Source of the DNA: DAHUYF01 sp035945115
GTDB lineage: Bacteria > Pseudomonadota > Alphaproteobacteria > ATCC43930 > CGMCC-115725
Reading direction: 5' to 3'
Assembly (NCBI GenBank): GCA_035945115.1
Contig: DASZAN010000097.1
Coordinates: 12,660 to 76,659 of the forward strand
Length of the DNA stretch: 64,000 nucleotides
Positions 60,361 through 64,000 of the stretch are shown here, piece after piece; the stretch's first letter is position 1, and every line of letters starts with the position of its first letter. Both the position numbers and the translations under genes were made by a program. The notes under the pieces were generated by a model that made no database searches, was not told where the DNA came from, and saw only the letters and a list, made by a program, of their open reading frames with translations.

Positions 60361-61491
60361 ATGAACGGCCCGCGCCTTCTCTCGCCCCGCACCTGGCTCA
60401 TCTTCCTTTTGGCCGGCGCACTTCTGCTCGTCGCAGTGCCGCTGGCAAACCTGCTCCTGCCGCCGGGCTCGCCATTCCATCTCCCCGATTACCTCGTGCC
60501 GCTCTTCGGCAAATACGCCTGTTATGCGCTCCTGGCCCTCAGCCTCGATCTCGTCTGGGGCTATGCCGGCATTCTGAGCCTTGGCCACGGCGCCTTCTTC
60601 GCGCTCGGCGGCTACGCCATGGGCATGTATTTGATGCGTCAGATCGGCACGCGCGGCGTCTACCGCGACCCCGTGCTGCCGGATTTCATGGTCTTCCTCA
60701 ATTGGAAGGCGCTGCCCTGGTACTGGTACGGCTTCGACCATTTCGCCTTCGCTCTTCTCATGGTCGTGCTGGTGCCGGGCGCGCTCGCCTTCGTCTTCGG
60801 CTGGCTCGCCTTCCGCTCGCGCGTCACCGGCGTTTATCTCTCGATCATCGCCCAGGCGCTCACCTACGCGCTGTGGCTCGCCTTCTTCCGCAACGATATG
60901 GGCTTCGGTGGAAACAACGGGCTTACCGACTTCAAGGACATCTTGGGATTCGACGTGCACGCGCCGGGAACGAGGCTTGGTCTTTACATCGCCTCGATCA
61001 TCGCGTTGGGATTGGGCTATCTCGCCTGCCGCTTCATCGTTGCTTCCAAGCTCGGCCGCTTGCTGTTGGCGTTGCGCGATGCGGAAAGTCGCGTGCGTTT
61101 CTTGGGCTACTCCGTCGACCACGCGAAGCTCTTCGTCTTCACCGTCTCCGCCGTGCTGGCCGGCATCGCCGGCGCGCTCTATGTGCCGCAGGTCGGCATC
61201 ATCAATCCGAGCGAGTTCTCCACTGCGAACTCGATCGAGATCGCGATCTGGGTCGCCGTGGGTGGCCGCGGCACGCTCGTGGGCGCCATCATCGGCGCTG
61301 TGATGGTCAACTACATCAAGACTTGGCTTACGGGGTCCATGCCGGAAGCCTGGCTCTTCGTGCTCGGCGCGCTCTTCGTGCTGGTGACGCTGGCCTTTCC
61401 CAAGGGGATCGTCGGTCTTGGCGAGAAACTGCGCGAGTTTCGCCGCGGCGTTCCTCCCCTTCCCCTTGCCGGCAAGGAGCACGCGCCATGA
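60361..61491 (+). CDS. urtC: urea ABC transporter permease UrtC
   Basis: LivM-type permease of 376 residues with about ten membrane helices. Typical segments: LDLVWGYAGILSLGHGAFFALGGYAMGMYL (split), SRVTGVYLSIIAQALTYALW, GFGGNNGLTDFKDILGFD and the EAA-like LLLALRDAESRVRFLGYSVD. ATG is 2 bp after the urtB stop, and the stop overlaps urtD (ATGA). Confidence 0.95.
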   Translation: MNGPRLLSPRTWLIFLLAGALLLVAVPLANLLLPPGSPFHLPDYLVPLFGKYACYALLALSLDLVWGYAGILSLGHGAFFALGGYAMGMYLMRQIGTRGVYRDPVLPDFMVFLNWKALPWYWYGFDHFAFALLMVVLVPGALAFVFGWLAFRSRVTGVYLSIIAQALTYALWLAFFRNDMGFGGNNGLTDFKDILGFDVHAPGTRLGLYIASIIALGLGYLACRFIVASKLGRLLLALRDAESRVRFLGYSVDHAKLFVFTVSAVLAGIAGALYVPQVGIINPSEFSTANSIEIAIWVAVGGRGTLVGAIIGAVMVNYIKTWLTGSMPEAWLFVLGALFVLVTLAFPKGIVGLGEKLREFRRGVPPLPLAGKEHAP

Positions 61492-62246
61492 ACGCCAGTA
61501 CGTCGCCCGCGCCGCCGCTCCTCTATCTCGACGGCGTCACCGTCAGCTTCGACGGTTTCAAGGCGTTGAACGGCCTCTCATTCCTCGTCGAGCGCGGCGA
61601 GATCCGCTCGGTCATCGGCCCAAACGGCGCCGGCAAGACGACGATGATGGATGTCATCACCGGTAAGACGCGGCCCGATGCCGGCGCCGTTTTCTTCGAC
61701 GGCTCGCACGATTTGACGCGTCTCGACGAATCGCAAATCGCCAATCTCGGCATCGGCCGCAAGTTTCAGAAGCCGACGGTATTCGAGAATCTCACCGTCT
61801 TCGACAATCTCGAGCTCGCGAGAAAATCGGCGCGCGGCATCGGCCGCACGCTGATGGCGCGGCTCGCGCCTGCCGAGTGGGGGGAGATCGACGAGATGAT
61901 CCGTCGCATCGGCCTCGGCGGGCGCGAGCACACGCTCGCCGGCGCGCTGAGCCACGGCCAGAAGCAGTGGCTCGAGATCGGCATGCTGCTGATTCAGGAT
62001 CAGCGCCTTCTCCTCCTCGACGAGCCTGTCGCCGGCATGACCGATCGCGAAACCGAGGCGACAGTCGCGCTCATCCTCTCGCTCAAAGGTGCCCATACCG
62101 TGCTCGTCGTCGAGCACGACATGGAATTCGTGCGCAGCCTCGAGACGCGCGTCACGGTCCTCCATGAAGGCGCGGTGCTCGCCGATGGCTCGATCGACCA
62201 CGTGCAGAATCATCCCGCGGTCATCGAAGTGTATTTGGGGCGGTGA
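61488..62246 (+). CDS. urtD: urea ABC transporter ATP-binding protein UrtD
   Basis: LivG-type ATPase of 252 residues. Walker A GPNGAGKTT, Q-loop GRKFQKPTVFENLTVFDNL, signature LSHGQKQWLEIGMLL (Urt-type LSHGQ instead of LSGGQ), Walker B LLLLDEPVAGM and switch VVEHDMEFV. Works as a heterodimer with UrtE. Start overlaps the urtC stop by 4 bp. Confidence 0.95.
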   Translation: MNASTSPAPPLLYLDGVTVSFDGFKALNGLSFLVERGEIRSVIGPNGAGKTTMMDVITGKTRPDAGAVFFDGSHDLTRLDESQIANLGIGRKFQKPTVFENLTVFDNLELARKSARGIGRTLMARLAPAEWGEIDEMIRRIGLGGREHTLAGALSHGQKQWLEIGMLLIQDQRLLLLDEPVAGMTDRETEATVALILSLKGAHTVLVVEHDMEFVRSLETRVTVLHEGAVLADGSIDHVQNHPAVIEVYLGR

Positions 62247-62265
62247 TGAGAGAGATCGTGCGGTT

Positions 62266-62366
62266 GACCCCCCTCCCCAAGCCTTCCCCTCAAGCGGGGA
62301 GGGGGTATTCATCCGCCCTCACGAAAACCCGCTCCCCCCTTGAGGGGGAGGGAGGGGTGGGGGGTG
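62266..62366. repeat. palindromic repeat, family B, between urtD and urtE
   Basis: About 100 bp of C-rich then G-rich sequence: ACCCCCCTCCCCAAGCC near the left end pairs with GGAGGGAGGGGTGGGGGGT at the right, with inner pieces CCCCTCAAGCGGGGAGG and CTCCCCCCTTGAGGGGGAGG. Same general design as the family A repeats but a different sequence. It separates urtE from the tightly overlapping urtABCD genes. Confidence 0.7.
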
Positions 62367-62395
62367 CGCAGCGCACCCGCGCGCGGAGTTAAGCC

Positions 62396-63091
62396 ATGCT
62401 CGTCGCCGAAAACATCGACCTTTATTACGGCGCGAGCCACATCCTCCGCGGCGTCAACGTGCTCGCTGAGAAGGGTTCCGTCACTTGCGTTCTCGGACGC
62501 AACGGCGTCGGCAAGACGAGCCTCTTGCGCGCACTGGTGGGCTTGCAGCCGATCCGCCGCGGGACGATCCGCTGGGAGGACCGCGACATCACCGGCCTCA
62601 AGCCGCATGAGCGCGCGCGCCGCGGCATTGCGCTCGTGCCGCAAGGGCGCGAGATCTTCGCGCGGCTCACGGTGCAGGAGAACCTCGCGACGGGCTTGGC
62701 GGCGCGGCCGCGGCAGCACCGTCGCATTCCCGACGAGATCTTCTCGCTCTTTCCGGTCTTGCGCGACATGCTGAAGCGGCGCGGCGGTGATTTGAGCGGC
62801 GGTCAGCAGCAGCAATTGGCGATCGCCCGCGCGCTGGTGACCGAGCCGCGACTCCTCATCCTCGACGAGCCCACGGAAGGCATCCAGCCTTCCATCATCA
62901 AGGAGATCGAGCGCGTCATCCGCGACCTCGCTGCGCGCGGCGACATGGCGATCCTGCTGGTCGAACAGTATTTCGATTTCGCCCGCGCGCTCGCCAACCG
63001 CTATATCGTCATGGAGCGGGGCGAGGTGGTATTGTCGGGCGATGCCCGCGACATGGTCGAAAGCGATGTCCGCCGCTATCTCACGGTATGA
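62396..63091 (+). CDS. urtE: urea ABC transporter ATP-binding protein UrtE
   Basis: LivF-type ATPase of 231 residues. Walker A GRNGVGKTS, Q-loop IALVPQGREIFARLTVQENL, signature LSGGQQQQLAIARAL, Walker B LLILDEPTEGIQPSII and switch LLVEQYFDFA. Pairs with UrtD. ATG at 62396, 149 bp after urtD with a repeat between; its 3' end overlaps the ureD start region. Confidence 0.95.
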   Translation: MLVAENIDLYYGASHILRGVNVLAEKGSVTCVLGRNGVGKTSLLRALVGLQPIRRGTIRWEDRDITGLKPHERARRGIALVPQGREIFARLTVQENLATGLAARPRQHRRIPDEIFSLFPVLRDMLKRRGGDLSGGQQQQLAIARALVTEPRLLILDEPTEGIQPSIIKEIERVIRDLAARGDMAILLVEQYFDFARALANRYIVMERGEVVLSGDARDMVESDVRRYLTV

Positions 63092-63935
63092 CCGCGCCGC
63101 TCCTTTGCCCGCTGCCAGTCCGCTTCCCGCTCTCGAACGCGGCGACGGCGTCGCCGAGATCGTCTTCGCGCGGAACGGCCTTGCGCGACTCTACCAGCGC
63201 ACTCCCTGCCGCGTGCTGTTTCCGACGCCGGAACCGGACGACATTCCGATGGCGGCGCTTCTCACCACCTCGGGCGGGCTTGCCGGCGGCGATCGCCTCA
63301 GCATCGCCGTTGCGGCCGAAGCGCGCGCGCGTGCGGTAGTTGCGACGGCGGCGGCGGAGAAGGTGTACGGCTCGCAAGGCGCCGAGACCCGCGTCGCAGT
63401 GACCCTGCGTGCCGAGCAGAGCGCATGGCTCGAATGGCTGCCGCAGGAATCGATCCTGTTCGACGGTGCCCGTCTCGTGCGCTCGCTTGCGTTCGAGGTG
63501 GCAGCGGGCGCGCGCCTGCTCGCGGCCGAGACGCTGGTCTTCGGCCGCATCGCGCGTGGCGAGCGCTTCCTCCAGGGATTGCTGCATGAGAGCTGGCGCG
63601 TCCGTCGCGGCGGCCGGCTCGTCTGGGTCGATACGACGCAGCTTGCCGGCGATGTTGGGGCGGCGCTGGCGCGGCCCGCAGCGTTCGGCGGCGCCGACGC
63701 CTTTGCGACGGCGCTTTATGTCGGCGAGGATGCGGCATCGTTGCTGGAAACCGCGCGCGATCTCGCGGCAAGCGGCACGTGCCGCAGCGGCGCCACGGTG
63801 GTGAGCGGCGTCCTTGTCGCGCGCTTCCGGGGGGCGGCCGCCAGCGTGCGCGCGGCGCTGATGCGCTATGTCGCCGGCCTGCGCCAGAGGGCGGCGGGCC
63901 TGCCGCCGCGCTTGCCGCGGCTCTGGCATAGCTGA
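63066..63935 (+). CDS. ureD: urease accessory protein UreD
   Basis: Urease maturation chaperone of 289 residues that helps load nickel with UreF and UreG. Family segments: LARLYQRTPCRVLFPTPEPDD, AALLTTSGGLAGGDRLSIAV, TAAAEKVYGS, WLPQESILFDGARLVRSL and FGRIARGERF. The ATG at 63066 overlaps urtE by 26 bp; an ATG at 63042 is also possible. It links urea uptake with urea hydrolysis in one operon. Confidence 0.92.
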   Translation: MSAAISRYDRAAPLPAASPLPALERGDGVAEIVFARNGLARLYQRTPCRVLFPTPEPDDIPMAALLTTSGGLAGGDRLSIAVAAEARARAVVATAAAEKVYGSQGAETRVAVTLRAEQSAWLEWLPQESILFDGARLVRSLAFEVAAGARLLAAETLVFGRIARGERFLQGLLHESWRVRRGGRLVWVDTTQLAGDVGAALARPAAFGGADAFATALYVGEDAASLLETARDLAASGTCRSGATVVSGVLVARFRGAAASVRAALMRYVAGLRQRAAGLPPRLPRLWHS

Positions 63936-63946
63936 GGGAGGCGGAC

Positions 63947-64000
63947 ATGAACCTGACGTCGCGCGAGAAGGACAAGCTCCTCGTCGCCATGGCAGCGCAA
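63947..64000 (+). CDS. ureA: urease gamma subunit, start only (cut by window end)
   Basis: The last 54 bases encode MNLTSREKDKLLVAMAAQ, the standard N-terminus of UreA. ATG at 63947 follows GAGGGAGGCGGAC, a strong ribosome binding site, 11 bp after the ureD stop. The rest of the urease structural and accessory genes should follow outside the window. Confidence 0.9.
   Translation, partial: MNLTSREKDKLLVAMAAQ

Noticed and set aside
58653..60401. Open frame of 582 codons antisense to urtB
   Set aside because: Charged low-complexity translation opposite a clear permease; codon mirror effect.
1..64000. tRNA, rRNA, CRISPR arrays, prophage or transposase genes
   Set aside because: None recognised on either strand; the only repeats are the short palindromic elements listed.

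Overview
The window is G+C-rich DNA (roughly two thirds G+C by eye) with the gene content of a heterotrophic, probably soil- or plant-associated alphaproteobacterium. Supporting this are the rsmB-rpe-heparinase-purH order, the DUF2849/sulfite reductase/DUF934 block, a homospermidine synthase, a fused formate dehydrogenase FdsG-FdsB and a urt-ure locus. I cannot name the species. No tRNA, rRNA or CRISPR array was recognised.

Layout: 1-8.4 kb is housekeeping (tail of an anti-sigma factor, SDR, purH, heparinase-like, rpe, rsmB, M20 peptidase). 8.5-18.1 kb holds a DUF2892 protein, a type II NADH dehydrogenase, a VOC protein, an SDR, a Bax-inhibitor-like protein, a YbbAP-type ABC exporter divergent from a TesA-like esterase, FIST and ThpR. 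18.1-21 kb is a visibly A+T-richer insert with a lone SF2 helicase and a small unknown gene. 21.1-29 kb has a peroxiredoxin, the sulfite-reduction/siroheme block, a trans-aconitate methyltransferase, EVE, Rieske and DUF1194 proteins and homospermidine synthase.

29.1-41.9 kb is the centrepiece: gntR-oxc-frc-(ADP-forming acyl-CoA ligase)-mtkA/sucC-mtkB/sucD-fdsGB-fdsA. Oxalate is activated to oxalyl-CoA, decarboxylated to formyl-CoA, the CoA is passed to new oxalate, and the formate is oxidised to CO2 and NADH. An OxlT-type oxalate/formate antiporter lies 9 kb away (50.9-52.2 kb), with a porin between (43.4-44.9 kb). A TGGTAT/GTATACCAG-type motif recurs in front of gntR (two copies, one exactly between good -35 and -10 boxes), the porin and the antiporter, which suggests one GntR regulon.

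42-57 kb is accessory: lipoproteins, a sulfotransferase, a TPR-OGT glycosyltransferase carrying an in-frame copy of a palindromic repeat, an acyl-CoA dehydrogenase block, a cupredoxin/outer-membrane pair with Fur-like boxes, a frameshifted NAD(P)-binding gene, a LysR regulator and an Imm52-like gene. 57.3-64 kb is the urea uptake and hydrolysis locus urtABCDE-ureD-ureA (cut at the window end), preceded by a close match to a sigma-54 promoter.
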